A DNA stretch of 64,000 nucleotides from Pseudobacteroides sp035370245 (GTDB lineage: Bacteria; Bacillota; Clostridia; Acetivibrionales; DSM-2933). Shown here piece after piece: positions 28,059 to 37,910 of the stretch. The first letter of the stretch is position 1. Every line of letters starts with the position of its first letter. Below the pieces are notes generated by a model. That model saw only the letters and a list, made by a program, of their open reading frames with translations, did no database searches and was not told the origin of the DNA. The position numbers and the translations under genes were made by a program. The stretch covers positions 1 through 64,000 of the forward strand of contig DAOOVO010000004.1 in NCBI GenBank assembly GCA_035370245.1, in the 5' to 3' direction.

Positions 28059-30680
28059 TTACAATCTGGGGTCTACAGGTTCACTTTCAAGTGCTAATAC
28101 ACCAAATACACATTCATGCACCCTGTATAGCGGTTCTTTTCTTACAAATCTCTCCAAAGCTTCCATGCCCAATGCAAACTCCCTTAAAGCCAGTGAACGC
28201 TTCTTGCCGAGGGATCTTTTCTTAAGCCTTTCCATATTCTCTTTAAGGGTGTACTCAGGCCCGTAGATAATCCTCAAATATTCCCTGCCACGGCATTTTA
28301 CCGCCGGCTGCAGAAGCTTGCTTCCGTCCTTTGAAATAAAGTTCATAGGCTTAACCACCATTCCTTCTGTGCCGGAATCGGTCAAATCCATCCACCACTT
28401 TACTCCGGCTGTCGTGCTATCGCCATCTGTAACATCGACAACTATATGGTTTGTAGCCATTAAAATATTATCATCACCGACACAGTATTTCTTTATATTT
28501 TCCATATGCCATAAGTGGTCCTTGTCGGAATGAACATGCCCTTCAGTGGCAAGTATATGGAAGGGTGCAATTCTCAAATCATCAATTGATTCCACATTCC
28601 AGCAGTAAACCCTGTAAGCATCAACATACCTGTGCAGATACTGGCTCCTCTCGTTGAATCTATTTAGCAGTGCATTCAAATCGGCATTTTGTCCCGATGT
28701 TTGCTTATCAACAGCAAATGATATATTTTTATTCTTTACAGCCTTTTCCAAAAGCTTAACTGCTTCATCAAGGCCAACTCTTCCCGATATGCCAACTGCA
28801 GAATACTGATCCTTTAAAAGTACTTGTGCTTTTGCAGACCACGGCATCAATTCACAATCAAGGCACACCCAGTCGGTGTTGAAATCTTTCCAGAAATTGC
28901 TTTTATCCAATACTTTTCTTATCCTGTCCACAAGCATTGCCTCAAGCTCCGAGTCATCAAAAAAGTGCCTGCCTGTACGAGTATAGCAAATTCCTGTCGT
29001 GCCGTCGGTAACCCCAAACCTTTTTATTGCAGTCACTTCATCCTTACAAATAACAAAAACTGCCCTCGAGCCCATGTGCTTTTGCTCACATACAACCCTG
29101 GCAACTCCACGTGTTCTGAAATACTCAAAGCATTCATGGGGATGTTCCAAAAAAAACTCTTCGCTGCTTGTTTCACAAGGTGACATTGTAGGCGGAAGAT
29201 AAATGAGCCAATGGGGGTCAGCTGCAAATCTGCTCATAATCTCCAGCGCGGCTATGGAATTTTCTTCCTGCACAGTAACATTTCCGTAAAGCCTAGTTCC
29301 CACAATTCTCTTGCCGAGCACGTCGTTAATATCCAATATATCATCATATTGAGCTTCATGCTCCTTAGCCTTTTCATCCTCTATTCCAAAGGGTTTGGGG
29401 AATTCATAATACCGTTTCAATGCTTTTACATCCACTATCTCTCTTTCGGGGTACCTGAATGCTGTGAGCTTTCCCCCGAAAACACAGCCCGTATCGATAT
29501 TTATTGTGTTGTTGACCATCTGTGCCTCAAATTGAGGAGTATGACCGTATACCACCGTTGCTCTTCCACGGTAATCCGATGCCCAGTCATACCTTACCGG
29601 AAGACCGTATTCATCTATTTCGCCTGTTGATTCGCCATATAGAGCAAACTCCCGCACTCTTCCCGAACCTCTGCCCTGGAACTCTTCCTTCATTCCGGCA
29701 TGGGCTACTACAAGCCTTCCGTCATCCAATACATAATGGCTTACCAGACCGTCTATGAAATTCTTAACCTCCTCTATAAATTCAGGAGGTTCATTCTCAA
29801 GCTGTTCAAGGGTTCTGTCCAATCCATGGGTGATCTTGACATTTCCTCCATTTAGCTTCTTTAAAAGCTTGATATCATGATTTCCAGGTACACATAGTGC
29901 ATTGCCTGACTTAACGGCACCCATTACAAATTTCAGCACATCGGCTACTCTAGGACCCCTGTCAACAATGTCTCCTAAGAATATCACCTTTCTTCCGTCA
30001 GGATGGAAGAAGCTGTTGTCCTCACTGCATTCTTTTTTATTTGAATCAATATATACATCAATGTTTTTATATCCCAGTTTTTCCAGAAGCAGCTTAAGTT
30101 CATCATAACAGCCATGAATATCTCCAATAATATCAAAAGGTCCATGCTCATGCTTCATGTTGTTCCATAAGGGCTGTCTTTCAATTATGACCTCTTCCAC
30201 TTCATCGGTAGAATTCAAAACATAAACATATCTGAATCCTTCTTTCTGAAGGCCTCTTATGGACTTTCTTAGCTGCATGCCGTGTCTTTTAATGACATGT
30301 TCACCAACCTGCCTGTCACTTCTATTCTTATTCCTTTCTAAACATACATTTTCAGGTATATTCAATACTATAGCTACAGGAAAGCAATTATTGTCTCTGG
30401 CAAGGTTTATAAGGGGCTTTCTCGCCGATTCCTGCACATTTGTAGCGTCTACCACCGTAAGCTTGGCAAGCTTAAGCCTCTGTGATACTATATTATATAA
30501 AACTTCAAAAGCAGCTTCTGATGCAGCTTGATTATTTTCATCATCTGAAACAAGGGCTCGGCAAAAGTCCGATGATATAACCTCGGTTGCCTTGAAATGC
30601 TTGGCTGCAAAGGTTGATTTGCCGCTTCCCGAAGCACCTATCAACACCACTAAACTTAACTCAGGTAAAGTCAATTTCAT
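28059..30680 (-). CDS. Bacterial polynucleotide kinase-phosphatase-ligase (Pnkp)
   Basis: This 873-aa RNA end-healing enzyme has three parts. The 5' kinase has P-loop GASGSGKST (15-23). A binuclear metallophosphatase (about 180-470) has GDIHGCYDE, GDIVDRGPR and GNHD. A C-terminal adenylyltransferase (ligase-like) has motif I Lys at about 534 in EQKHMGSRAV. Length and layout match Clostridium thermocellum Pnkp, which works with Hen1 to repair RNAs cut by ribotoxins and add a protective 2'-O-methyl. Its ATG overlaps the hen1 stop by 4 bp, giving tight coupling. Confidence 0.95.
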   Translation of the reverse strand: MKLTLPELSLVVLIGASGSGKSTFAAKHFKATEVISSDFCRALVSDDENNQAASEAAFEVLYNIVSQRLKLAKLTVVDATNVQESARKPLINLARDNNCFPVAIVLNIPENVCLERNKNRSDRQVGEHVIKRHGMQLRKSIRGLQKEGFRYVYVLNSTDEVEEVIIERQPLWNNMKHEHGPFDIIGDIHGCYDELKLLLEKLGYKNIDVYIDSNKKECSEDNSFFHPDGRKVIFLGDIVDRGPRVADVLKFVMGAVKSGNALCVPGNHDIKLLKKLNGGNVKITHGLDRTLEQLENEPPEFIEEVKNFIDGLVSHYVLDDGRLVVAHAGMKEEFQGRGSGRVREFALYGESTGEIDEYGLPVRYDWASDYRGRATVVYGHTPQFEAQMVNNTINIDTGCVFGGKLTAFRYPEREIVDVKALKRYYEFPKPFGIEDEKAKEHEAQYDDILDINDVLGKRIVGTRLYGNVTVQEENSIAALEIMSRFAADPHWLIYLPPTMSPCETSSEEFFLEHPHECFEYFRTRGVARVVCEQKHMGSRAVFVICKDEVTAIKRFGVTDGTTGICYTRTGRHFFDDSELEAMLVDRIRKVLDKSNFWKDFNTDWVCLDCELMPWSAKAQVLLKDQYSAVGISGRVGLDEAVKLLEKAVKNKNISFAVDKQTSGQNADLNALLNRFNERSQYLHRYVDAYRVYCWNVESIDDLRIAPFHILATEGHVHSDKDHLWHMENIKKYCVGDDNILMATNHIVVDVTDGDSTTAGVKWWMDLTDSGTEGMVVKPMNFISKDGSKLLQPAVKCRGREYLRIIYGPEYTLKENMERLKKRSLGKKRSLALREFALGMEALERFVRKEPLYRVHECVFGVLALESEPVDPRL

Positions 30681-32149
30681 AATGTAAACACCCCCATTTG
30701 AGTTGGACTGCCGTATTCATCGTCCCTATCCCCAATATCAATAAACCTCACTTTGTATCCATACCTCTCTCCGATTCTTTCTGCCCATACCACAAATTCC
30801 TGCCTGCTCCACTCAAAACGATGGTCCCTGTGTCGCAGCTCCCCTTCGGGAAGATTTTCATAGTTGGTATTGTACTCCTTGTTGGGAGTGGATACTACCA
30901 CTGTCTTTGGCCTTGCATACTTGAAAAGCACTTTCTCGAATGCTTGCAATCGGCCTATATCAAGATGTTCTATAACCTCTATCACTGTTGCGGCATCATA
31001 TCCTGAAAATCTCTTATCCCTGTATGTCAGTGAACCTTGGAACAGCTTTATCCTGTTTTTCTGCAACTGCGGCAGTCTATCAAACTTTAACCTGTCCATA
31101 GCTCTCTCAAGCACACTGTAAGAGACATCCACACCGGCTATTTCTTCAAAGCTTTTGTCCTTAAGAAGCATTGACAGAAGCTTACCTTCTCCGCACCCGA
31201 TATCAATAACCCTCTTGGCATTGACACTCTTCAAAACCGATATAACCGTTCCAAGCCTCTGCTGATTCAAATTGAGCTTTTTATCAATTTTCTCGGTTAT
31301 TGTTTTCTCGGTTTTCGGATTCTCAGGTGTCACACTCTCATCCGTCACATTTTCATTTATCAGATTTTCATCTGCCACATTTTCATCTGTCGCATTCTCA
31401 TCCACTAGCTGCATATCTTCTTCAATAAGCCTTTCAAACGCTTTATTTACAAGGCTTTTTTTCCTTTTTAGATACCTCCCGGTAATAAATCCTATTTCAG
31501 GATGAGTCTTAAGCCAGCCCTCTCCATGAAGAAGCAGCTTTTCTATTTCGTCATCCCCTACCCAATAATGCTTATCTGTATCAAGAACCGGTATCAGCAC
31601 ATAAATGTGGTTTAAAAGGTCCTGCATCCGAACATTTCCTTTAATGGTCAAATTATAGTACCTGCTTTTACCCCACTCAGGGAATTTCTCATCAAGACAA
31701 AATCCCTCATATGTGACCTCATAGCCTAAAGGCTCAAACAGCCTGTTAAATATTCCTTCATCTCCCCTTAACGGAAGCATTACAATTTTAGCTTCCAAAG
31801 GCACAGCTTTTTGTGAAAGCTCAGGTCTATCCTTGCATTTTCCATTCATCGCCGTACCGAATACCCTTGAAATTGCAACGCTTAAAAATGAAGATGCCAC
31901 ATATGGCCTGTCGTTTACATAATCAAACAAGCCCCCTTCACCACCCGTTCCCTTCTTTCCTCTTGCCAAGTCAATAGGATCAATATCCAATATAAGAGCT
32001 ATTGTGCATCTTTCGTCCGACACCTCAGGGTAAAATACATGGGCCTTTCCGTGACTTAGTTCAAATGTTTGAGGTCTGTATGGATTTTTATAAAGAAGAT
32101 ATCCCAAATCGGTTGCCGGATAATTCTTATATGTAATTGTGAGTATCAT
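30677..32149 (-). CDS. Hen1 3'-terminal RNA ribose 2'-O-methyltransferase
   Basis: A 490-aa protein. The N-terminal part (about 1-240) is the bacterial Hen1 domain (TITYKNYPATDLGYLLYKNP). A C-terminal methyltransferase has VIDIGCGEGKL for SAM, EVIEHL and a downstream HRDHRFEW His pair for the metal-binding Hen1 active site. A linker of DEN-type repeats (about 250-285) separates them. With Pnkp it repairs broken RNA and methylates the 2'-OH at the junction so it cannot be cut again. GGAGTTGG precedes ATG 32149. It is the middle gene of an HD-hen1-pnkp operon. Confidence 0.95.
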   Translation of the reverse strand: MILTITYKNYPATDLGYLLYKNPYRPQTFELSHGKAHVFYPEVSDERCTIALILDIDPIDLARGKKGTGGEGGLFDYVNDRPYVASSFLSVAISRVFGTAMNGKCKDRPELSQKAVPLEAKIVMLPLRGDEGIFNRLFEPLGYEVTYEGFCLDEKFPEWGKSRYYNLTIKGNVRMQDLLNHIYVLIPVLDTDKHYWVGDDEIEKLLLHGEGWLKTHPEIGFITGRYLKRKKSLVNKAFERLIEEDMQLVDENATDENVADENLINENVTDESVTPENPKTEKTITEKIDKKLNLNQQRLGTVISVLKSVNAKRVIDIGCGEGKLLSMLLKDKSFEEIAGVDVSYSVLERAMDRLKFDRLPQLQKNRIKLFQGSLTYRDKRFSGYDAATVIEVIEHLDIGRLQAFEKVLFKYARPKTVVVSTPNKEYNTNYENLPEGELRHRDHRFEWSRQEFVVWAERIGERYGYKVRFIDIGDRDDEYGSPTQMGVFTL

Positions 32150-32194
32150 TTTACCAACTCCTCAAATATTATGTAAATATATTTTACCAAAATT

Positions 32195-32681
32195 TCATTT
32201 TGCCATGGTATCCGCTTCATGTAAAAGCAGCAAATTATCATAAAACTTTTGACCAAAGAGCTTTACAGCCTTGAGCTTAGACTTTGCTGAGTGCAGATCA
32301 AAGGGCCTAATATGCCATTGAATATAGTTTGTTTTCTCAAGGAGCTTCTCTATTGGCAAATGCTTTAAATAAAACAAGCTCAAATACGCTGAAACATTCT
32401 GATGTCCATAATAATGTGCTTCAACTGTGGGAATACCCTTTAAGTCTTTATATGCTTTTGTAAACTTTTTGCCGATGTCATGGAGCAGTGCCGCAGTAAC
32501 CAAGCTTTCATCACTGCTCTTCATTTTCATGTTTTCCATGCATCTTTTACAGTGTTCACCTATTGTCAATGTGTGATAGCTGTTTTCCTGGTCTATAGTA
32601 TCAAGCTCCGAAAGTATATATGTAATCTTTTTTAATTTTCATAACCAGGTTAAACACCGGGTTCCATGAATAATTTCTCAT
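32195..32681 (-). pseudogene. HD-domain phosphohydrolase, frameshifted
   Basis: The HD-domain part is intact (LLHDIGKKF, GHQNVSAY, later HEAD). With a GAGGTG site, ATG 32681 begins MRNYSWNPVFNLVMKIKK, but that frame stops after a few residues. The second frame resumes at the T6/A6 run 32628-32633 and continues KKITYILSELDTIDQEN into the HD domain. A one-base indel in the homopolymer would join them into about 161 aa. It could be a real mutation, phase variation or a sequence error. It is the first gene of the hen1-pnkp operon. Confidence 0.75.
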
Positions 32682-32695
32682 TTTGACACCTCAAC

Positions 32696-32734
32696 AAAAT
32701 AAAAAAGCGGTTAAATCTTATTAACGACTTAACC
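32696..32734 (-). terminator. Terminator after a small ORF, upstream of the HD gene
   Basis: The stem 32709-32717 with 32726-32734 (8 of 9 paired) is followed on the minus strand by a U-rich run (plus A-run 32696-32706). It would separate the slipin/small-ORF transcript from the HD-hen1-pnkp operon. Confidence 0.65.
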
Positions 32735-32771
32735 ACTCTCATTCCATCAACAATAAATTGATTTTTATTAA

Positions 32772-32906
32772 TCAATTTTCATATTGATAATTCAAAAATA
32801 GAGGATCAAGCCAATGTACAAAAGTATCAATCTCATCGGTATATATGGATAAAGATAGCTCACTTATTATGTTTTCATACATTGATGACCAACATGCTTT
32901 ATACAT
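32772..32906 (-). CDS. Small protein of unknown function (44 aa)
   Basis: The 44-aa ORF begins MYKACWSSMYENII and ends HWLDPLFLNYQYEN. Its ribosome site GGGAGGA lies six bases before the ATG, and a terminator hairpin follows the stop. No signal peptide is visible; it is acidic and rich in aromatic residues. It lies 121 bp after the slipin gene on the same strand. I do not recognise a family. Confidence 0.6.
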   Translation of the reverse strand: MYKACWSSMYENIISELSLSIYTDEIDTFVHWLDPLFLNYQYEN

Positions 32907-33026
32907 TGCAAATCCTCCCTTCAATAAACTTAAAAAACTTGTTGTTAAATTTTATAATACAACCCAATCAATTGTCAACCATAAGTTTCTACACTAATAT
33001 GATTTTATATCTTAAGAGTTTTTATT

Positions 33027-34151
33027 TTATGAACATTGTTTATCATTTACCGATTTGCCCGATAAAAGCATATTAAGCTGCTCTAATAGACTGCTTCCCC
33101 CGGTAAGAGAAACATTGCCTATCTTTTCACATATCTTTTCCAAATATTCAAGTTCCTTCAGCCTATAAAGAGTCTTGTTTTCTTCCATAAGCTTAGCCGT
33201 ATTCAAAAGGCTCCTTGTAGATGCAATTTCTTCCCTTCTTGTTATTACATTAGCCTGTGCCTTCTTTTCAGCTATAAGAACCGTATTTAGAATTTCCTTT
33301 ATGTCACCGGGCAATATTATGTCCTTAACTCCTGCAAACAAGAATTCTACGCCGTAATTATCGCTTTTTTCAGACAGCTTCTGCAGTACAAAACTTCCCA
33401 ATTCATATTTTTTCTGAAGAAGCTCATCAAGCTTTAACGTACCTACATATTCCCTTAATATAAGCTGCAATAATATGTAAAGCTGCTCATCAAGTGATTT
33501 TATTTCAGTAACCTTTATTGGAGCAGTTATTCTATAGTGGCAGACAAAATTGAGCCTTAATGTGATTTTGTCCTCAGTCATTATCTCCTGTCCCGTCATA
33601 TCAAGCTGCTGTCGTCTTAAATCCATATTTTTTACAACAACATTTACAGGACTTTTCCAGAAATAATACCTTCCGGGCTCAAGAATCTTCTGAACCACAT
33701 TGTTGTAGTATAATATGCCTTTTTCATGATTAGCCACCTCATAACAGTTTATGAAGTTCACCAGCTTAATGCTGTTATATATTGACGGATCAATATCACC
33801 GGTTATTTCAGGGTTTCTTATATCTATCAATTTAAAATCATGCTTTTTCAATACGTTCCAGAATGCATACTTACCGGGCTTGAGAACCTCTGAAAACTTG
33901 CCGTCCTCAAAATGAAGAGCAATTTGGTAATCCTCAACATCTATTATTGCAAGCTCATCTAAGAGCTCCTTATCATCAATGTAAATATTCAGATTTTTGC
34001 CGTATCCGTCAAAGGCATTATTTACATCAGCTACAACAACATTGTACTTTATTAATGGATTGAATATGTATTTTCCAGGCTTTAAACATCTTACATAGTT
34101 TCCGTCTTTGAATAACAGTCCTCTTTCATCATTTTTTATTATTATTCTCAT
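33027..34151 (-). CDS. Slipin (SPFH/band 7 protein)
   Basis: This protein of about 374 aa has two N-terminal repeats of the form ERGLLFKDG...LKPGKYIFNPL and a third at EKGILYYNNVVQKILEPGRYYFW. A band 7 domain follows (about 160-330, RRQQLDMTGQEIMTEDKITLRLNF...AGVKDIILPGDI), then a helical tail with AEKKAQANVITRREE. No transmembrane helix is obvious. Slipin genes occur in several bacterial RNA-repair loci with RtcB; the link here is by neighbourhood. ATG 34151 was preferred because AAAGGA lies before it. Confidence 0.85.
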   Translation of the reverse strand: MRIIIKNDERGLLFKDGNYVRCLKPGKYIFNPLIKYNVVVADVNNAFDGYGKNLNIYIDDKELLDELAIIDVEDYQIALHFEDGKFSEVLKPGKYAFWNVLKKHDFKLIDIRNPEITGDIDPSIYNSIKLVNFINCYEVANHEKGILYYNNVVQKILEPGRYYFWKSPVNVVVKNMDLRRQQLDMTGQEIMTEDKITLRLNFVCHYRITAPIKVTEIKSLDEQLYILLQLILREYVGTLKLDELLQKKYELGSFVLQKLSEKSDNYGVEFLFAGVKDIILPGDIKEILNTVLIAEKKAQANVITRREEIASTRSLLNTAKLMEENKTLYRLKELEYLEKICEKIGNVSLTGGSSLLEQLNMLLSGKSVNDKQCS

Positions 34152-34371
34152 ATCCATCATCCTTTCAAAGCTCCCACATGCCGAAGACAATGCAATTTTT
34201 ATTCATTATAATATTTTAAATGATGATAAAATGATAAGAGCTTATAATAATGCTATTAAGCAAAATGTCTATTATTTTCTTATTTCAATGTGATCGTATT
34301 TGCCATATCCTTTTGCACAACTATGATTTTTACTATATAATAATCCATATAACTAAGCCGAGGTGACTTCC

Positions 34372-35214
34372 ATGAAACATTCAAACTACATAATATCAAT
34401 CATTATATTTATACTTCTACTGCCAGGATGCTCATCCCAAAAGCCTGTATCCGGCAAATCGGAAATAGTCCAAAATGTAATCAACAGCAAAATAATTGAC
34501 GGCAACATAAATATAACTGTATATCTTCCCGGTGGATATGGAAGCGGTGAAAAATATCCCGTCTTATACACACTTCATGGTGCTTCCGGCGGTGAATGGT
34601 CATGGTTTGAGGATCTTAATGCCGGCAGTTGTGCAGATAGATTAATGAGTTTAAACAGGATTAAGCCGATGATTATTGTAAGCACCAAGACTTTAAACAA
34701 CCTGACAATGACAGATTCAGACGGTCAAAATAGAGAAAGCGATTTATTTGAGAGATATGTTTGCGAAGAACTGGTTCCATATATAGATTCACATTATGAT
34801 ACCATCAAATCCAATAAATCCAGATATATAGGAGGCGTATCCTTAGGAGGATTCGTAGCACTTCAAATAGGACTTCACAATCCTCAAATATTCGGAAAAG
34901 TTGGAGGACACAGTCCTGCATCATGGTTATATGATTATTCTGATGATGCTTTTGACAGCTGGCTGTATCCCGGCGAAACGCTTAACAGTAATAGGGATCT
35001 TGTCAAGTATGCACGTGAAAAAGGGCTCTCCGACATAAAAGTATTCTTAGATTGTGGTGAAAACGATTATGGGATTGTTGACGATACGAAAAAAATACAT
35101 GAAGCCCTAATAAAAAGAGGTATTAGTTCAACATGTATAATAAGTGAAGGTGATCACTCGTCTGAATACTGGGCGGCAAATATGGAAAAATACCTTGAAT
35201 TCTACAACAAGTAA
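34372..35214 (+). CDS. Alpha/beta-hydrolase esterase lipoprotein (esterase D/feruloyl esterase-like)
   Basis: This protein of about 280 aa has a lipoprotein signal ending in LLPGC. It belongs to the esterase D (PF00756) group: VYLPGGYGSGEKYPVLYTLHG, nucleophile Ser in IGGVSLGGFVAL, probable acid Asp in DCGENDYG and catalytic His in GDHSSEYW. Relatives cleave ferulic or acetyl esters from plant polysaccharides, which would suit a cellulolytic cell; the substrate is inference. ATG 34372 follows GAGGTG. Its 3' end overlaps a shifted tail of the convergent WYL gene. Confidence 0.88.
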   Translation: MKHSNYIISIIIFILLLPGCSSQKPVSGKSEIVQNVINSKIIDGNINITVYLPGGYGSGEKYPVLYTLHGASGGEWSWFEDLNAGSCADRLMSLNRIKPMIIVSTKTLNNLTMTDSDGQNRESDLFERYVCEELVPYIDSHYDTIKSNKSRYIGGVSLGGFVALQIGLHNPQIFGKVGGHSPASWLYDYSDDAFDSWLYPGETLNSNRDLVKYAREKGLSDIKVFLDCGENDYGIVDDTKKIHEALIKRGISSTCIISEGDHSSEYWAANMEKYLEFYNK

Positions 35215-35266
35215 AATGACTTTTTTACCCTTCTAACAATTTCATCAACAATCCTCTGGGGCGATA

Positions 35267-36178
35267 TTACTTTAACATAAGGCCCCAATGAAATGATATT
35301 TCGAATAAGGTTCTCCTCCTCAAAAAGTTATTCCCTAAGTCCCGTGCAGTCCTTTCCATTCCGGAAAAGCACATGAAACACCTTTCCATAGCTGCCTTTT
35401 GGTCCGTTACCTCCAATATTATGGGTTCACTGGAGTATTTTTGCTCAAATAGCAGCTTCTTGGCAGTTTCTCTGTCTATTCCCACATCTTCATCTACAAT
35501 CCTCAAGTCAGTAAGAGTAAAAATATTAGCCATTATGGGACGGTCATTGTCTATGGAGTACATTGAAACTCTAAACCTTCCATCCCTCATTGAATATTCA
35601 ATACCTACAGGCAGTGCAAGCATATCCTTATATACATTTCCTCTTCTATCTGTATTTGTATACCTTATTGGCTTTTCATCAACAAGTGCTTTGAGGATAG
35701 TTTTGAAATTTTCCGAATACGCCTCCTGATCGGCTATTTCCGGAAGCTTAATGGTGTTGGTCATTTCTATGTACTGCTCTTTTATGGGAGTGTCTATTTC
35801 TTCCAGCTCCATTTTCAACTTCTCATAAGTTTGCGGACTCAAAATCATCCTGACACCTTCAGTTTCCAATAATGCCTTAAGCCAGAACTTCTCCACCATT
35901 GTAAATCTTACAGGCACAGGCGGATTGCCGACATCCTCCAATGCAGGGTACCACCTTCCGTCTTTTTCTTTAAGGAGATTTAAGTTTTCATCCTCATCAC
36001 ATCTGTTTAACATTATATCTGCAAAAGACTGTTGGTTTTTGCCTATTACCTTTTGTTCAAACTCACCGTCATCAATTACTTTAAGTATTTCAGCTGTTGC
36101 TTTCCCATCTGTACACTCATTTATTATTCTAAGTACCAACTGAAAATATTTGTTTTTAACCTCACTAAACAATTCCAT
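35267..36178 (-). CDS. WYL-domain transcriptional regulator, C-terminus frameshifted
   Basis: A 303-aa protein with a WYL domain in the second half (IRYTNTDRRGNVYKDMLALPVGIEYSMRDGRFRVSMYS) and a helical N-terminal part. WYL proteins sense nucleic acids or nucleotides and often control repair or defence genes. After ARDLGNN the frame reads FLRRRTLFE... and stops, but another frame continues EENLIRNIISLGPYVKVISPQRIVDEI to a stop at 35202. This looks like a short deletion or indel near 35330. It overlaps the next WYL gene by 14 bp. Confidence 0.8.
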   Translation of the reverse strand: MELFSEVKNKYFQLVLRIINECTDGKATAEILKVIDDGEFEQKVIGKNQQSFADIMLNRCDEDENLNLLKEKDGRWYPALEDVGNPPVPVRFTMVEKFWLKALLETEGVRMILSPQTYEKLKMELEEIDTPIKEQYIEMTNTIKLPEIADQEAYSENFKTILKALVDEKPIRYTNTDRRGNVYKDMLALPVGIEYSMRDGRFRVSMYSIDNDRPIMANIFTLTDLRIVDEDVGIDRETAKKLLFEQKYSSEPIILEVTDQKAAMERCFMCFSGMERTARDLGNNFLRRRTLFEISFHWGLMLK

Positions 36179-37454
36179 ATGATAAAAGCATCTCCTCCCA
36201 GTCTTTACGAAGCTTCTCTGCCAACTCCCTGCTCTCTAGAACTTTCACATAACCTGCATATCCCCTTATCCATGGGATAATTTCACTGCTGTCATTGACC
36301 TTAAATGTTATATGGTATTTTCCTGTCTCCAATTTTTCCATCTTCGCATTGGGTGCCTCATTAATTATTTTATCCACTATAAAGCCTTCAGTTTCCTCAT
36401 CTATAACTACTTCAAGTTTCACAGTTTCCGGTTCCTTACCATGGTTTAATGAAATACTTGACCAGCTATGGCACATCTGATTGTCATACTCTTCTGACAA
36501 ATCATCTCTATTAAATGTATCGTCTGTAATCTGGACGGACTCAACCCTGTCAAGCCTTGAAACTATGCACTTCTTATTGTTGTCGAAGGATATGAGGTAA
36601 AATCTCCCATGTCTCACATCATATCTAATTTTATAAGGCATCAACACATAGTTGGTAAATATTACATCCTGTTTTTTAGGAGTATGGTATGTGAGTTTAA
36701 TCTTCTTTCCTTCATGAATTGCTTTTAACAAATCCCACAGCACCAGCTCCTCTATTACAGGATGAAAGTGGAGATTTCTATAATTAAAAATGTTCACACT
36801 ATCTATACTGTCATTTCTTTCATAACTTAAATAATCCTTAATCGTCTGTTCAACATAATAACCGCAGGTAACAGGGAATATTATGTTTTTATATAGACAA
36901 ACAGCCTTAAGGAGCTCCTTTATCTCCTCATCATTCAGTCCAAAAAGAATGTCTTTTGAGATAGAGTAATACTTGGTTCTCTTTACTACTTCACAATCTA
37001 AAACTCCTATACTTTTACACATTTCATTGAGCTTTCTCTCGATAGTTTTGCTGCTTATTTTTTCAATTGACAAAAGTCCTCTGTCAATAAGCCCGCTTAC
37101 TATCATATCTAAAGAACAGCTCTTCATATTCGACTGTATAAATAATAGAATATAAAAGTAAAGCAGAAGATCGCTTTTGGTAAAGCTTTTTGTCATATAT
37201 GTATTAACAAGAAAGTTATTGGAATGTTTCATAAAATCATATGTAAGGTTTAAAAGCTTATATCTTCCGTCTTTATCGGCTTTTATATACTCATACTCAA
37301 CATACTGCTGAATACGACGCATTTCATAACTTACCTTCCTCGAGCTTACATTCCTTTTGCTTTCAAGCCCTTCCCTCGAAAAGCATCCATAAAGAAAACA
37401 ATCTCTTAAAATACCTCTTATTATATTATAATGTTTGATAAAATCACTAAACAT
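36165..37454 (-). CDS. WYL-domain transcriptional regulator
   Basis: This protein of about 429 aa has N-terminal winged-helix-like segments, a WYL domain (about 240-330, LTYHTPKKQDVIFTNYVLMPYKIRYDVRHGRFYLISFD) and a WCX-type C-terminal extension ending VKVLESRELAEKLRKDWEEML. ATG 37454 is placed by GGGAG. It is cotranscribed with and overlaps the second WYL gene. The pair lies between the Hen1-Pnkp/slipin genes and the RlaP/PARG/RtcB genes and is the obvious candidate regulator of this island (inference from position). Confidence 0.88.
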   Translation of the reverse strand: MFSDFIKHYNIIRGILRDCFLYGCFSREGLESKRNVSSRKVSYEMRRIQQYVEYEYIKADKDGRYKLLNLTYDFMKHSNNFLVNTYMTKSFTKSDLLLYFYILLFIQSNMKSCSLDMIVSGLIDRGLLSIEKISSKTIERKLNEMCKSIGVLDCEVVKRTKYYSISKDILFGLNDEEIKELLKAVCLYKNIIFPVTCGYYVEQTIKDYLSYERNDSIDSVNIFNYRNLHFHPVIEELVLWDLLKAIHEGKKIKLTYHTPKKQDVIFTNYVLMPYKIRYDVRHGRFYLISFDNNKKCIVSRLDRVESVQITDDTFNRDDLSEEYDNQMCHSWSSISLNHGKEPETVKLEVVIDEETEGFIVDKIINEAPNAKMEKLETGKYHITFKVNDSSEIIPWIRGYAGYVKVLESRELAEKLRKDWEEMLLSYGIV

Positions 37455-37659
37455 ATTTTCTCCCAAAGCGTTTAGTTTTTACCGTAACCAGCCTATTCAA
37501 CGGCATAATTAATGGCTTATCATCAATATTGTACCATATTTATTATAAGTAACAAAATCATAAGTCCTTACAGCTGCAATAATAGTATAATTCACCTTCA
37601 TATACAGTTACAGACAAAAAGTTTGCAATTTAAATTTTTTCCATGGAAATTGGAGAAAT

Positions 37660-37711
37660 AAAAAAATAACAAGCTATTAATATTAAGAATACATTAGCTT
37701 GTTATTTTTTT
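37660..37711. terminator. Orphan bidirectional terminator hairpin
   Basis: A 17-bp perfect stem (37660-37676 with 37695-37711) has A-run and T-run ends. It lies between the WYL start (37454) and RlaP start (37911) with no gene on either side to terminate; a short unannotated transcript is possible. The rest of this gap is AT-rich without a clear ORF. Confidence 0.7.
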
Positions 37712-37910
37712 GATATTTATTATCTATTTCCTAGCCATCATTATTCTAATCTGTGGACTTAACCAGTATATTTGCATTATCAACCCAGATTAACAAATAT
37801 GGTTTCTGTGCATCCTTCTGCTTTAGGCATATCTATTAATATAAAAAAATTATTTTATCTTTGTAAATTATGAATTTTATAATATAATATTTTGAAACGG
37901 AGGTAATAAA

